Shown here in pieces: positions 1 to 10,323 of a stretch of DNA of 52,265 nucleotides. This DNA is from Antrodiella citrinella. Lineage: Eukaryota > Basidiomycota > Agaricomycetes > Polyporales > Steccherinaceae. The translations under genes and the position numbers were made by a program. The stretch lies in NCBI GenBank assembly GCA_004802725.1, contig SGPM01000173.1:2662-54926 (forward strand). The letters run 5' to 3'. The notes below the pieces were generated by a model. It worked only from the letters and a program-made list of their open reading frames with translations, did no database searches and was not told the DNA's origin. Position 1 is the first letter of the stretch. Each line of letters starts with the position of its first letter.

Positions 1-25
1 ACCGACCGTGCCGCTTGTGAACAAC

Positions 26-2483
26 ATGCAAGAGGAGGTATCGGAGGCAGCAAAGGAGACGGCGGCGAAGATCAAGACCGAGGCGAATACTGCTTTCAAA
101 GGTACGTCTGCAAACCTCATTTTCTATGCTGATCCGATATCTTACAACACGCATGATGTTCTCACAGAGCACGCATTCAACAAGGCCGTGCTGTTGTATT
201 CGCAGGCGATCGAGCTGAACCCGCGAGATGCGACATTGTGGTCGAACCGTGCTTTTACGAGAATAAAGCTGGAAGAGCATGGTTATGCTCTCAGTGATGC
301 TAGTGAGTGTCTTCCGCTGATGTATCGCGGTTCTCAAGAATGAAGTACTGAATGAATGAATAGCTACGGCGATCGAGCTTGACCCGAAGTATTCGAAGGC
401 ATACTATCGGTTCGTGAAATGTTCTGCCCATGTCATGTCATGTTGCCCAAGTTGACCTCTATTTTGGCTAATAGGAGAGCAACATGCTACCTCCAGATCA
501 TGAAGTACAAGCAAGCGATCGCAGATCTCAAGAGGGTGCTCCAGTTTGAACCCAAGAACGATCTCGTCCGAAGTCAGTTGGACGCCACACAGAAGATCAT
601 GCGGAAAGTAGAGTTTGAGAAGGTCGGTATTAATGCGGACTGTCATCGTTGGTTGTACCTCACTCGTCTACTTAGGCAATCACGGTCGAAGACGAACAAA
701 GTCCTGTTCTGCGGTGTTTAGAAATTATTAAAGAAGGTATGTATGCCGGTTTTCGCTGGGCTGCTTCTCTAACTTCTGACTGGGACAGGCGGTTGCGACC
801 TCGAAAAGACTTACACAGGACCTAAGCTACCACAAAATGATGAAGGGAAATACAGCATCAATCTAGACTTTGTTCACGCCATGATAGAATGGTTCAAAGA
901 TGGCAAGACGCTCCCAAGACGGTACGTGAACTCGTCGTACTGTTATCATCTGAGCCTTATAGTCCTACAGATATGTATGGGAGATTGTCTTGGCTGTACA
1001 TAGCATCTTCGTACAGGAAGAAACGATGGTTAATTTGGATTTGGAGGACGATATGACGTGTGACGTCGTTGGAGATGTTCACGGTACGATTTTTCTTATG
1101 TCTTTCACGTCTCACCTACTGAAGTTTTCACGGGTTCTAGGCCAATTCTATGATATGCTTCACTTGTACTCTCTTACGGGAGAACCGACAGATAAGCATT
1201 GTCTCCTCATGAACGGCGATCTCGTGGACCGTGGATCGTGGTCAATTGAGGTCATCCTGACTGCATTTGCGTTCAAGTGTGAGTCACACGAACACTTTTC
1301 GACGAACAAAGTCTCACAGATTCGATGGCAGGGCTATACCCAAAGACCATGTACATCAACAGAGGCAACCACGAGACCAAGGATATGAACCGAACATACG
1401 GATTTGAGGGTGAGGCAAAACATAAGCACGGCGATCAAACATACAAGGTGAGTTTGAACATCCGAGTTCTTCAGCGTCGTGTATCTGACGTTCATAACCT
1501 TCCACAGCTTTTCGCACACATTTTCACTGCAAGTGAGTTCACCGTCCACAAACTCGTATCACACTGTCATCTAATGAATATGTTGCAATTCACAGTGCCG
1601 CTGGCAACCCTGATCAACGCAACGAAGCCGCCGCTTCAAGTCGGCAAATCTATTCTCTCACCGGAAGGTAGAAAACGATACTTTGTCGTACACGGCGGTT
1701 TGTTCAGCAAGGACGGCGTGACTTTGGAGGACATCCGGAAGATTGACCGGATAGGCAGACAACCGGGGCAAGAGGGATTGATGTGTGAGTTGTTGATGCT
1801 CAATTTACATATGTTGTGTTATTTACATTTTGCTTACAGGCGAGGTACGAGACAACAAGCAATCCAATACTGGGGATTCCGGCTGACCCGCGATTATAGC
1901 TGTTGTGGACTGATCCTCAAGATCTTCCCGGTAGAGGACCGAGCAAACGGGTCAGTTATATTTGTACCGTACTTTGATCAACAATGCTGATTCGCCTCTA
2001 GGGTGTCGGCATCGCCTTTGGCCCCGACGTTACAAAACGTTGGTGTACTGAAAATGGTGTAACTGGTGTGATTCGTAGTCACGAAGTCAGACAAGGTCAG
2101 CGTTCTTTGCTATGCATGACGGAAAGCGAAGGCTGATCATGTATCTGACTGCTTCAGATGGCTATGCAATCGAGCACGATGGCCTATGTACAACGGTGAG
2201 ATCTTGAGACCCCTTGCGTTCATATGAAAGCGCATCCATTAACGCGCCTCTGCCTCCAGGTCTTCTCCGCACCTAATTACGTTGACCAGGCTGGGAACAA
2301 GGGGGCATTCGTAAGCTACCCTCACCTCTATCGAACGATTATGCTCTCATGGTATCTTACTTTTTACAGATTCGCATCGACGCGGCTGGTACACAATCGT
2401 ACACACAATTCGATGCCAAGCCGCATCCGCCTATGAAGCCCATGGCTTATGTATCCGGTGGTCTTGCTAGTCTTTTATCGTAA
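26..2483 (+). CDS. PPT1: Serine/threonine protein phosphatase 5 (TPR + PPP catalytic domain)
   Basis: PP5/Ppt1 is a metal-dependent Ser/Thr phosphatase whose N-terminal TPRs bind Hsp90 and inhibit the catalytic domain. The first exons encode three TPR units ([17 protein letters not shown], then [15 protein letters not shown], then [16 protein letters not shown]). The PPP motifs follow in order: GDVHG near 1071, GDLVDRG near 1215, RGNHE near 1360, HGG near 1690, SAPNY near 2265. The C-terminus matches the PP5 tail ([11 protein letters not shown]). The start is ATG 26; the upstream in-frame codon at 8 is GTG. About a dozen short introns interrupt it. To keep the conserved stretch LMCELLWTDPQ, a 5-nt exon (GCGAG, 1840-1844) must lie between introns 1795-1839 and 1845-1899. 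All catalytic motifs are present, so it should be active. Identity is secure; individual exon ends were placed by eye. Confidence 0.93.
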
Positions 2484-3645
2484 ATTGGTCTCGGTCCATT
2501 GCTTGTTTCGAAGATAACATGTAGGTACGCAGTAAGGTAGAACCCAGAGGAGCATAAAACATGTATGTGTACAAGATGTATGACATTTCGTAGTACCTCG
2601 CAGTTACAGTATGTTTTATTCGTCTTTAATTCATGATTACTCGAGCCTAATCGACGAAGCGCTCGCTCGCTAAGCCTGCCACCATCTTGAGACCCCGCTG
2701 TGTGCCTCAAGAGCTGTTTTGCCCCGACCGCAGGATGGGATGAGCCCGTGGACGAGCCGCATATAGAGCAGGATGGTTTAGGTGCGTGTGTCGAGGATCC
2801 ACTCGGCGGCGGCACGTCCTAATGGAGCCCCTTCCCAGCTCAGTATATATACACGGCTTGAGAGGAGGCTTTCCGCAGAGGCTCTCTCTTCCCCGTTCCT
2901 CCCTATCTGATGTTATTAGGATGGTTGTATAACGGCGTCGGATGACTAAGCTCCGTCACTGTTGTTTTCGAGTCGTCACCCACGGTGACCCACCATGGCC
3001 AGGTTCTACTTACATCTTCGCGCGACGGCACTGTACTCTCACCAAGCAACGCCTAACTTTACTAGTACTATATCATGATGGATTCCAGATGGATTCCATT
3101 TCTCAATGTGTTTTTGTGCCTACCGAGCGCCGCCATTCACCCCGTGTGTCCCCGGCGGTCGTCTTGAAGGTTTGCGTTCAATTGCAACGCCAGTGGATTC
3201 AGGGCAATTACTCCCCGTCTTCGAGGTACGCTTGTCTTCGCCCAGAGGTTGCTGGTCTGTCTCACATTCGGTTTAGTAGAGAGTGAAATGCAGCTATCGC
3301 TAGATTCAATGGCCAATTTGTACTCACCATCAGCACCATTCCTTTTCATAATGAGGACGAGCGCGGCGCCGAGACAGTTTCAAGTCAGTTTGCAGCATTG
3401 TGACAATGTCGACAATGTTGCTAGCCACGTAAATTTGGTGCGCTCTACCACCTCTTCTACCCACTTGTGGTTATCTCTGGCACCGAAAGTCATTAGTTCC
3501 TCTTTGGATTGAATGGTATGCCGGCATCTGGCGTTTCTGATCTGTATATATGTCGGCCCCTCTCTCAGCGTGAGTGCGAACACTCGTACCTTCATTAACT
3601 GTGTGTTACTTCAGTCTTGTCGACGCATTTCGCGACCTCCGTGAT
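2484..3645. other. Intergenic region, PP5 to P450
   Basis: No convincing gene. A TATA-like run (tatatata, 2844-2851) followed by pyrimidine-rich sequence looks like a plus-strand core promoter. It lies about 800 bp before the P450 ATG, so it would imply a long leader or a missed transcript. An 11-bp direct repeat (gatggattcca) sits near 3078-3098. Open frames on both strands here lack recognisable protein character. Confidence 0.4.
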
Positions 3646-5853
3646 ATGGATGACCTGCAGTCGCGATATCTACTTGGTTTTGCAGCAGTGCTCGTAACAT
3701 GGCTTGCTGTTCGTCTACTCAGAACAGGTTCCAGGCAGGCACATCTCCCGCCGGGTCCACCCACGATTCCGGTGTTGGGCAATGCACACCTGTTCCCGAC
3801 TACGAAAGTATACATACAGTAAGTTCACCTCCGATGGGTTGGGTTTTGTCTGATGCCTTCCATCTAGATTTACAGCGTGGGCGAAGACGTACGGCGATAT
3901 CTATTCGGTACGCAAAGAATCGTATGTTTCTGTTACTATACTCAGCATGGAGTATGTGCTTGGATTCAGCTCAAAGTCGGAAATCAGACAATGGTCATAT
4001 TGACCAGTGCACGTCTTGTACGTGACCTGCTTGATCAGCGTACGGCAACTACTTCCGATAGGCCTACCTTACATATTATCGATCGTATTACTGGAGGGCT
4101 CAATCTTCCGCTGATGCGTTATGGTATGTGCATCGCGAAGAAACTTCATCAATACAGCTCATCCATACATCTATAGGTCAGCTGTGGAAAGAGTACAGGC
4201 GTGCTTTGCGAGATTTACTGTCTCGTGAAGCATGCATCAGCCATTTGCCCATACAACACGCGGAGGCTGCGCAGCTCATGTATGATCTATTGAAACAGCC
4301 AGAGGTACATAACTCACATTTGATCCGAGTCACTATTGACGATGCAACTCCTAGGATTTCTTTGTACACGTCCATCGTTACAGCTTTTCAACTATTCTGT
4401 CCGCAGCTTTTGGTTTTCGATGCCCTCGTTATGCCGATTCCTACATATCGCGCCTCTACGCTGTCCAACGTGATCTCGACCATATCGTCGGTCCCGGCGC
4501 AACGCCTCCCCTCGATATCTTTCCCATCCTGCAATACATACCTGAACGCTGGGCATCGTGGAAGACAATGGCACGGAGTATCAGGAACGTACATAGGGCA
4601 CTGTGGCACGAGCTTCTGGGCGTAATCGAGAAACGCATCATTCAAGACAGGCGACAAGGTAGCTTCATGGAAGAAGTGTGGGATAAGAAAGAGCACTATG
4701 GGTTCGACAGAGAAAAGATGGCGTGATTATTTGAGAAATTGCTTCGCTTTGTACCAGCTGACGATGCACAGATATGTCGGAAGCAATCTCATGGAGGCGG
4801 GCTCGGATACGACTGCGGTGTACCTGCAGTCGTTTATCTCTTTGATCACAGCATTCCCCGATGTGCAAGAGCGTGCTCAGAAGGAGATAGATGAAGTCAT
4901 CGGAACATCAAGAAGTCCATCCTTCGCGGACTGGGATTCGTTGCCTTATCTGCAGGCGATAGTCAAGGAAGTAAGTTTCTCTCCACTTGTACTTCCTGTC
5001 CGGTAAGCTGATCATATTATTTATCTCGTAGATTCACCGATTTCGCCCCCTGGCTCCACAACTCATCCCTCACAGTACCACTGCAGATGAACACGTCAGT
5101 CCTGCTCGCGCACCTTCCATGCGCCGGTGAATACTCATAGTTCTCAGATTGGGCAATACATACTTCCAAAAGGCAGCATGATCTTCGTCAACATATGTGA
5201 GTTGTGCTGCAATCAGTATGTATAGGGTGTTGATTCGTGTATACGCAAGGGGGAATCAATCATGACCCAGAAGCATTTGACCATCCTGAAGAGTTCAATC
5301 CTGAACGATTTCTTCACTCCGACCTCGGTGCACGAGAAGGTGCAGATTGCACAGGTCGTCGCAATGATATGGTGTTCGGTAGTGGTCGGGTGCGATCCTC
5401 CATCTACCTCCACTGCCATCGTGCTGATATGTCTCCTTTAGCGGCTCTGTCCTGGAATGGAATTCGCAAACAATTCGATTGTGAGTTGTATCTGAGATCG
5501 AGTGACGTCGATCAAATACTGATCAGCGTTGACTCCAGAAAATCAACACCATAAATATGTTGTGGGCGTTCAACTTTCACCTTGCCAAAGATGCAACAGG
5601 ACAGCCCATCCCAATTGACCTCAATGATACGACTGACGTTCGTTACTCTATTCTTCTATGACTATAAAACCTCTGATCACATCTTTCACAGGGTATACTT
5701 CTAACACAGAAGCCTTTCCGCTGTGTCATTGAACCTCGCAGTCCGAGGCATGCCGAAATCATTCGTGACAACTACGCGGCAGCTCGGGAGAGACTCATGA
5801 ATTTTGAGAATGAGCTTTCAGAATCGGAAAGGACGTATGTTGCGGAATGGTGA
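3646..5853 (+). CDS. Cytochrome P450 monooxygenase (microsomal, fungal multigene type)
   Basis: This encodes a haem-thiolate monooxygenase, presumably ER-anchored and fed electrons by a P450 reductase. Residues about 5-22 form a hydrophobic N-terminal anchor, followed by the proline hinge LPPGPP and PVLGN. The I-helix oxygen-activation motif AGSDTT is near 4797-4814. The ExxR pair (EIHR) is split by an intron at 4971-5031. The PERF motif is FNPERF near 5300. The haem loop FGSGRRLCPG is split by an intron (5390-5441), with the ligand Cys codon at 5448-5450. Reading across roughly ten short introns gives a protein of about 530 aa, normal for the family, ending YVAEW. The style FGFRCPRY and GATPPLDIFPILQYIPERWA is common in expanded basidiomycete P450 families of unknown substrate. 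All key residues are present. I cannot assign a CYP family or substrate, and no biosynthetic cluster surrounds it. Confidence 0.93.
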
Positions 5854-6557
5854 GATCGTTTACTTCAATGTCCGTTTGAGTATTGGTAAATTCAGTAGAT
5901 TGACTGATGACTGGGTCGAGCTTTGCGAATCACCTCTCTTGCGATGTTCGACTTCAGAGCAATATGATATGTATGTATGAACATAGGCTAGGTTATACCG
6001 ACGCTTGGAGAGCGCGTGCTCGTACGTTGACGTGAGGATGCTTCCATTATGAGCCTGATCCTTCTCTTAACTTTTTTTTAGAAATGAACAACTCGTCAGA
6101 TCCGGCCATCTTCAGGCCTCCCACGTGGAGAGACCTGTCAGTTCAAGTTCCAAACTGAATAACTACGTAGGGCACACGGTCAATGTGCACTACGGTGAAC
6201 ACGTGGTCCAACGCTATGTTGCCGATGCACTCGAATCCCTTATGAAAGGGAAAACCTTTGTGCTACAGGAGAGAGACACCGTGGGTAACACTCTGTCAGA
6301 GCAGAACGTACCTGCCGACGACTTCGCAGAGATGATTGTCAGGGTATAGCGAGGCAGCGCTGATATTCCTGGTTCCAATTTGAAAGCTAGTAACGGCGAC
6401 TGTCGAAGTATTCCATTTCGAAGTATTCCATTTCTAGTACGCCAGTTGTTATATCATCTAGTAAATCGTGTTTGAGCCAGCCTCATATTGTGGATCGCGG
6501 ACAGCCTACTACGAAGCTCGAAATCATCAAAGAGTGAGAAGTCTAGTATGACAATGA
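5854..6557. other. Region downstream of the P450 with a weak ORF and a short tandem repeat
   Basis: Mostly non-coding. A possible terminal exon follows a good polypyrimidine acceptor near 6080 and stays open to a stop at 6349, but no upstream exon joins it cleanly. A perfect 15-bp tandem duplication (cgaagtattccattt twice) occupies 6404-6433. Confidence 0.4.
6125..6349 (+). CDS. Hypothetical protein or terminal exon (unrecognised)
   Basis: An open frame with protein-like composition (LNNYVGHTVNVHYGEHVV, then YVADALESLMKGK) ends at 6349. The frame stays open upstream to an acceptor (ctttttttag) near 6080, so this could be the last exon of a small gene starting near 5900-6000. I could not find an upstream exon in matching phase. 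No family is recognised. It may be a decayed remnant or a chance ORF beside the candidate transposable element. Confidence 0.2.
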   Translation: MERPVSSSSKLNNYVGHTVNVHYGEHVVQRYVADALESLMKGKTFVLQERDTVGNTLSEQNVPADDFAEMIVRV

Positions 6558-6800
6558 AAATTGTCGGAAATTTCCTGCCGACCTTACAAGAGTTTCGGCT
6601 TACAAGACAAAATTACGTTGCGCAAGACGTCTCAAGACAAGTCAGGACCCTTATAAGGTACCTGTAAGCTTCTTGCAACAAAATTTGACCTCAAAAGGCA
6701 ACTGTAAGCCTCTTGCGACGAAATATTCCAAGATTATCTTTCTTCATGTAATACCGGGGTCTTTATTCTTGTAAGGGCGTCAGGAAATTTTCGACAAACT
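6558..6800. mobile_element. Candidate MITE (non-autonomous DNA transposon) with ~33-bp terminal inverted repeats
   Basis: The left end (6558-6590) and the reverse complement of the right end (6768-6800) match at about 28 of 33 positions. The core is TTGTCGRAAATTTCCTG, and both copies end inward with CCTTACAAG. The interior is AT-rich and non-coding, with two 23-bp direct repeats (6662-6684 and 6702-6724, 20 of 23 identical, period 40). Size, composition and inverted ends fit a miniature inverted-repeat transposable element. I see no clear target-site duplication (left flank acaatg, right flank gatcgc), so the boundaries or age are uncertain. The alternative is a chance hairpin, but a 33-bp near-match makes that unlikely. 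Confidence 0.5.
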
Positions 6801-7166
6801 GATCGCGTGAGCAATTAATATTGGCTCTCTCGGCATTTTCCTACAATGGCTCAGGTTGGCATCTCTTTCTCTCGAACGCCTTTGGACATGATCGTCGGTC
6901 TCTTGCTACCTCTGTCATCAAGACGCTTGACAGAAATCTGTACATGCTTGTACATGTAGAATAGCTCGAACAGACATAGCCAAACTTCGTGTACTATGGG
7001 TGCCCTCGCCCCGATGTGATCGTAAACGGAAAAACCGCATACCCGCCTATTTATCGAATCAGCCGTGCATCAAATGGTTCAAACCGAGAATTGTCTTTCC
7101 AACAACCACCTGGACCATAATCTTGAAGATGGTCGGCGTCCTCACACTCTTTTGATTTCGTCTACC
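6801..7166. other. Presumed 5' region of the phosphatase gene
   Basis: No gene seen. It lies between the candidate MITE and the first plausible ATG (7167) of the phosphatase gene and presumably includes its promoter. No clear TATA box or repeated operator was found. Confidence 0.3.
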
Positions 7167-9370
7167 ATGTCTGCCACAGTCGTGGAGGTGCCATCTGCAG
7201 TTTCTGTGCATGGAGACATGTCTCATTGCGAGACACGCGTCGAGTCTCCTGCGCACAGTAGCGGTGGCACTGATGGAGGTGAACCACTGGCAGAGGTTAT
7301 GCTGGCGAGTGAGCAAGTGAGTGGCCAAATGAGCTGTTAGTCTTGCACGGTGACATTGACCGCAAGTGACCTTTCAGCTTTGCCATCTTGCATCGTTACA
7401 CCATCATAGCGATTATAGCCTGATGAAGTACGGGTCCAAAGGTGCGTACGTCCTCATCTGCGCAAGGTCGACCGAAAAGACTCAAATCGTCTTGAAATCA
7501 GGTGCTTCAAGCATCTACGTTCCAATGTCGATTCATGTTCCGCGCCACGTCGAGCATCTGAAGATCCTCCAGGCGTCTTGCATAACGCAACGAGCTTGGT
7601 GGCTCAGCTCAAATGTTCCCAGTGTGCGACCGGAACGATCTTGTCAACCCCAGACAGAACCTATCATGACGCGAATAGGTCACTCCACTGATCTCAGGGA
7701 AGATTTGCATGCTGCTCTCACGTCCCCGCTCGATACCCGACCACGGATACCTCCCCGAAAACATGATCCACAGCCTCTATTGCGCACATCCGATACCCAC
7801 CCGATAAAGTGAGCACAATATACCACTGTCTTCATATTGTTCTGACTACAGTTCTTGTGGCGATAAGCATTTCTGCGATGATACCGTCTGAACTATTGCA
7901 CATAATATCTTCCAACTTGACTCGAGCGGATCAAGATCTACCTGTGATTTTTGACGTGCCCCTCTCCTGGCAACTGCATCGACTTCTTTTCCGATCACAC
8001 GAACTGCGTCGATCATATTCGCCTCCCGACGCGCTTCCATTGCCTACCCCTCGACCTGATACCACACTGCTTCCGCAGAATCTAGTGACGCCATCAAAAC
8101 CGTCAGGACTCGTCAATCTTCTATGGACACAGGCCTTCCTTCGCAAAGGCATCATCTCGTCTGCATTGGTAAATGGTGGCAGCAAGAGTTTCAGCACTCT
8201 CAGACATTCGCTTGTCATGTCCAACCCTGCCTCAATTGGTGAATGTAGACCCACAAATATCCGTCAAGCACCGGATTTTACACCGGATACACCGAGTAGG
8301 TGCGACCCAGTGCCAAGGTGCGTTAGCTGTTGTATCGCTCTATTCTGCCCTGATAAATTGCCTTTCACAGAAGTAATACGTCGGCGACGAACAAAGCGTC
8401 ATCTATAAACAGCCATCTGACTCGTGCAAGCACGGTCCCATATATCAAATATCGACGTGCTGTTCACCTCACTTTAGGCAATCTGTTGTTGTCATCTTGT
8501 CCTGGAAAGAAAGGTAATGCAGTCTAGTGTTGCGTATAAGCCCCGTAGGATTGTAAGGGATGCTTACATGTTCGTTACAGTGCGTCTCAACGGTCCCGTC
8601 AAGGGCAGGGGCGCTGTGCGTCGTGATCTCAAGCAAGATCTAGGTCGTATGTCGGAGATGGGTGTCCGCTGCATCATTTGGTGAGTCTGGAGTCCGTTTC
8701 CGTCTCGATCACCATCTTTAATGACGGTTTATCTTCACCGATCGCCTCTGTTCGTGTATCGTCAGTTGCTTGGATGATTCAGAACTGGAATTTCTAGGAG
8801 CGCCATGGAACGAGTACTCCCGCATCGCTGATGAATTGGGACTTGATGTCTTGCGGTGAGTCATAGCATTGCGCATCTATCATACCGGGGTGCGATGAGC
8901 GTCACACTGGTACTCACAAACATTGTTGGGCGTGTAGGATCCCAATTCCCGAGGGGCTCGTCCCTCTTGACATCGAGGCGTTTGATGCGCACTTGACTCG
9001 GCTCATGGACACGTATACGCTCACCGGCCGCCATGTCCTCGTTCACTGCAGGGGCGGAGTAGGCCGGGCCGGTCTCATCGCCTGCTGCTGGATGATGAAG
9101 CTCGGTCTATGTGGTTGGGCCGAAGGCGAGTCCACTGCGGGCAATGCGTCTTCTCCTGCGAATATACCTTTGGGACCTGTCAGGAACGACACGCTCCACC
9201 TAGTCCAAAGAGTGCTCAATGTCGTTAGGAAGCAACGGAGTCCGAAGGCGATCGAAACCTTCGAGCAGGTGCATTTCTTGGTCGCCTATGCGGATTACCT
9301 TCGAGACTCTGCGCGGACATCTGCCTTTGTTGAACAAACGCACGATGACGACAGGACACATACTGTATGA
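7167..9370 (+). CDS. Dual-specificity / CDKN3-like protein phosphatase (N-terminal exon structure unresolved)
   Basis: The C-terminal third is clear. Exons from about 8372 onward read through GNLLLSSCPGKK, VRLNGPVKGRGAVRRDL, GVRCIICCLDDSELEFLG and IPIPEGLVPLDIEAF to the cysteine phosphatase loop VHCRGGVGRAG (near 9040-9070). This matches HCxxGxxR with a nucleophile Cys and transition-state Arg. The aspartate-rich loop upstream and the cyclin-kinase-phosphatase style fit a CDKN3-like DSP. Introns near 8512-8580, 8681-8764 and 8856-8938 have standard signals. The N-terminal half (7167-8370) has long open stretches with good protein character (DYSLMKYGSKGAYVLICARS; DVPLSWQLHRLLFRSHELRR), but I could not join them in one frame across 7805-7852. 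It may hold an indel, a missed exon, or be a separate gene. The domain call is strong; the N-terminus is not. Confidence 0.72.
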
Positions 9371-9969
9371 GACTGTTGGCCTCGCTTATCCCCTTCATGA
9401 TACCAACATTGCATTCATTCACTCTACTCGGATTCTCGTCGGATTCTCGGAGCGTCACATCATTATAGGGTTGTTGCTTGTCTTTACACACATACTGTAG
9501 CTACGGAATCAACATATATCCATGTGGGTCGAGAAGGAGGCAGTGGTGGAGAATAAATAAACGACTAAACTAAAGTTCCGGAATGTGGAGGACAGGAAGA
9601 CGGTGGTACGTCTACAGAAAGCGATATTGGGTATGACTGGATCCTACAAGGGATACAAAGCACCGGAGAGCGGGAATGACGTACAACAAACAGATCTACG
9701 AATACAGTTGACGGGGGAGGAATGAAGACATATCTGGAATAAAGTACGATAGAATAAGTCCAATAACAATAGAAACCGAGATGAATAGCGTTCGAAAGCA
9801 TAGAAACAGAGTGATGCCGCAGAGCGGGGAGGCCGTTGGCAGATGGCGGCTAGAGATGCATTGTCCGTGCAATGTCCGCGTTGGTGATTATGACGACATC
9901 CATCGGCGGAAGCGCGTGAATATAGGTAGAGTGAAGAGTGATATCGAGGTGTGTGCTCGAAGGTCGATG
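9371..9969. other. Convergent 3' region between the phosphatase and the dsRBD gene
   Basis: No gene seen. It is AT-rich with an AATAAATAA run at 9552-9560, a plausible 3'-end signal for the plus-strand phosphatase gene. The minus-strand gene also ends into this region, so both 3' UTRs probably lie here. Confidence 0.4.
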
Positions 9970-10323
9970 TTAATAGCGACCAGTACGGTCAGCGAAGAGT
10001 GCGTCGAGGGTCTGTCTTGCAGCGGTCTCCATCGTTTGACCTTGCTTAGACCCGACGCAGCGAGCATACTCTATGCCTCGGACTATGGGAGATGATGTCA
10101 GCGCATTGGGTATTTGATAGTGAGTAAAGCACTTGCTATAGGTTATTGCGGTCCATTGTAAGTTGTGAGGAGGTCCAACAGAGTAGACCTCCCATTCGAG
10201 CATGCGAGTACCTCCATTGACCTGGAGGTAGTTGTTGAGCTGCATGCGCCAGTCTGTGACTGTTCTGTCAATAAGTTTGCTCAACGTCAATGCTGCCGAA
10301 TAATGCTCACGTTGGTCGGACAT
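9970..10323 (-). CDS. Small double-stranded RNA-binding-domain (dsRBD) protein
   Basis: The frame from ATG 10323 shows the dsRBD layout: helix 1 with RMQLNNYLQVNG, strands EWEVYSVGPPHNLQWTA and RGIEYARCVGSKQ, then helix 2 with METAARQTLDALFA. These resemble the conserved LNxYLQ, GPxHxxxW, GxGxSK and AAxxAL positions. The uninterrupted 117-aa frame has an 18-residue insertion between strands 2 and 3. That insertion matches a 54-nt intron at 10083-10136 with a GC donor (GCAAGT) and CATAG acceptor. Removing it joins WTAITY to IRGIEYARC and gives a compact 99-aa protein. Both forms stay in frame. The second basic contact is SKQ rather than KKxAK, so RNA affinity may be modest. Such stand-alone dsRBD proteins are common in basidiomycetes with unknown roles. 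Confidence 0.75.
   Translation of the reverse strand: MSDQREHYSAALTLSKLIDRTVTDWRMQLNNYLQVNGGTRMLEWEVYSVGPPHNLQWTAITYSKCFTHYQIPNALTSSPIVRGIEYARCVGSKQGQTMETAARQTLDALFADRTGRY

Noticed and set aside
3646..5853. P450 as part of a secondary-metabolite cluster
   Set aside because: Neighbours are a housekeeping phosphatase and a gene-poor region; no synthase, transporter or other tailoring enzyme is present.
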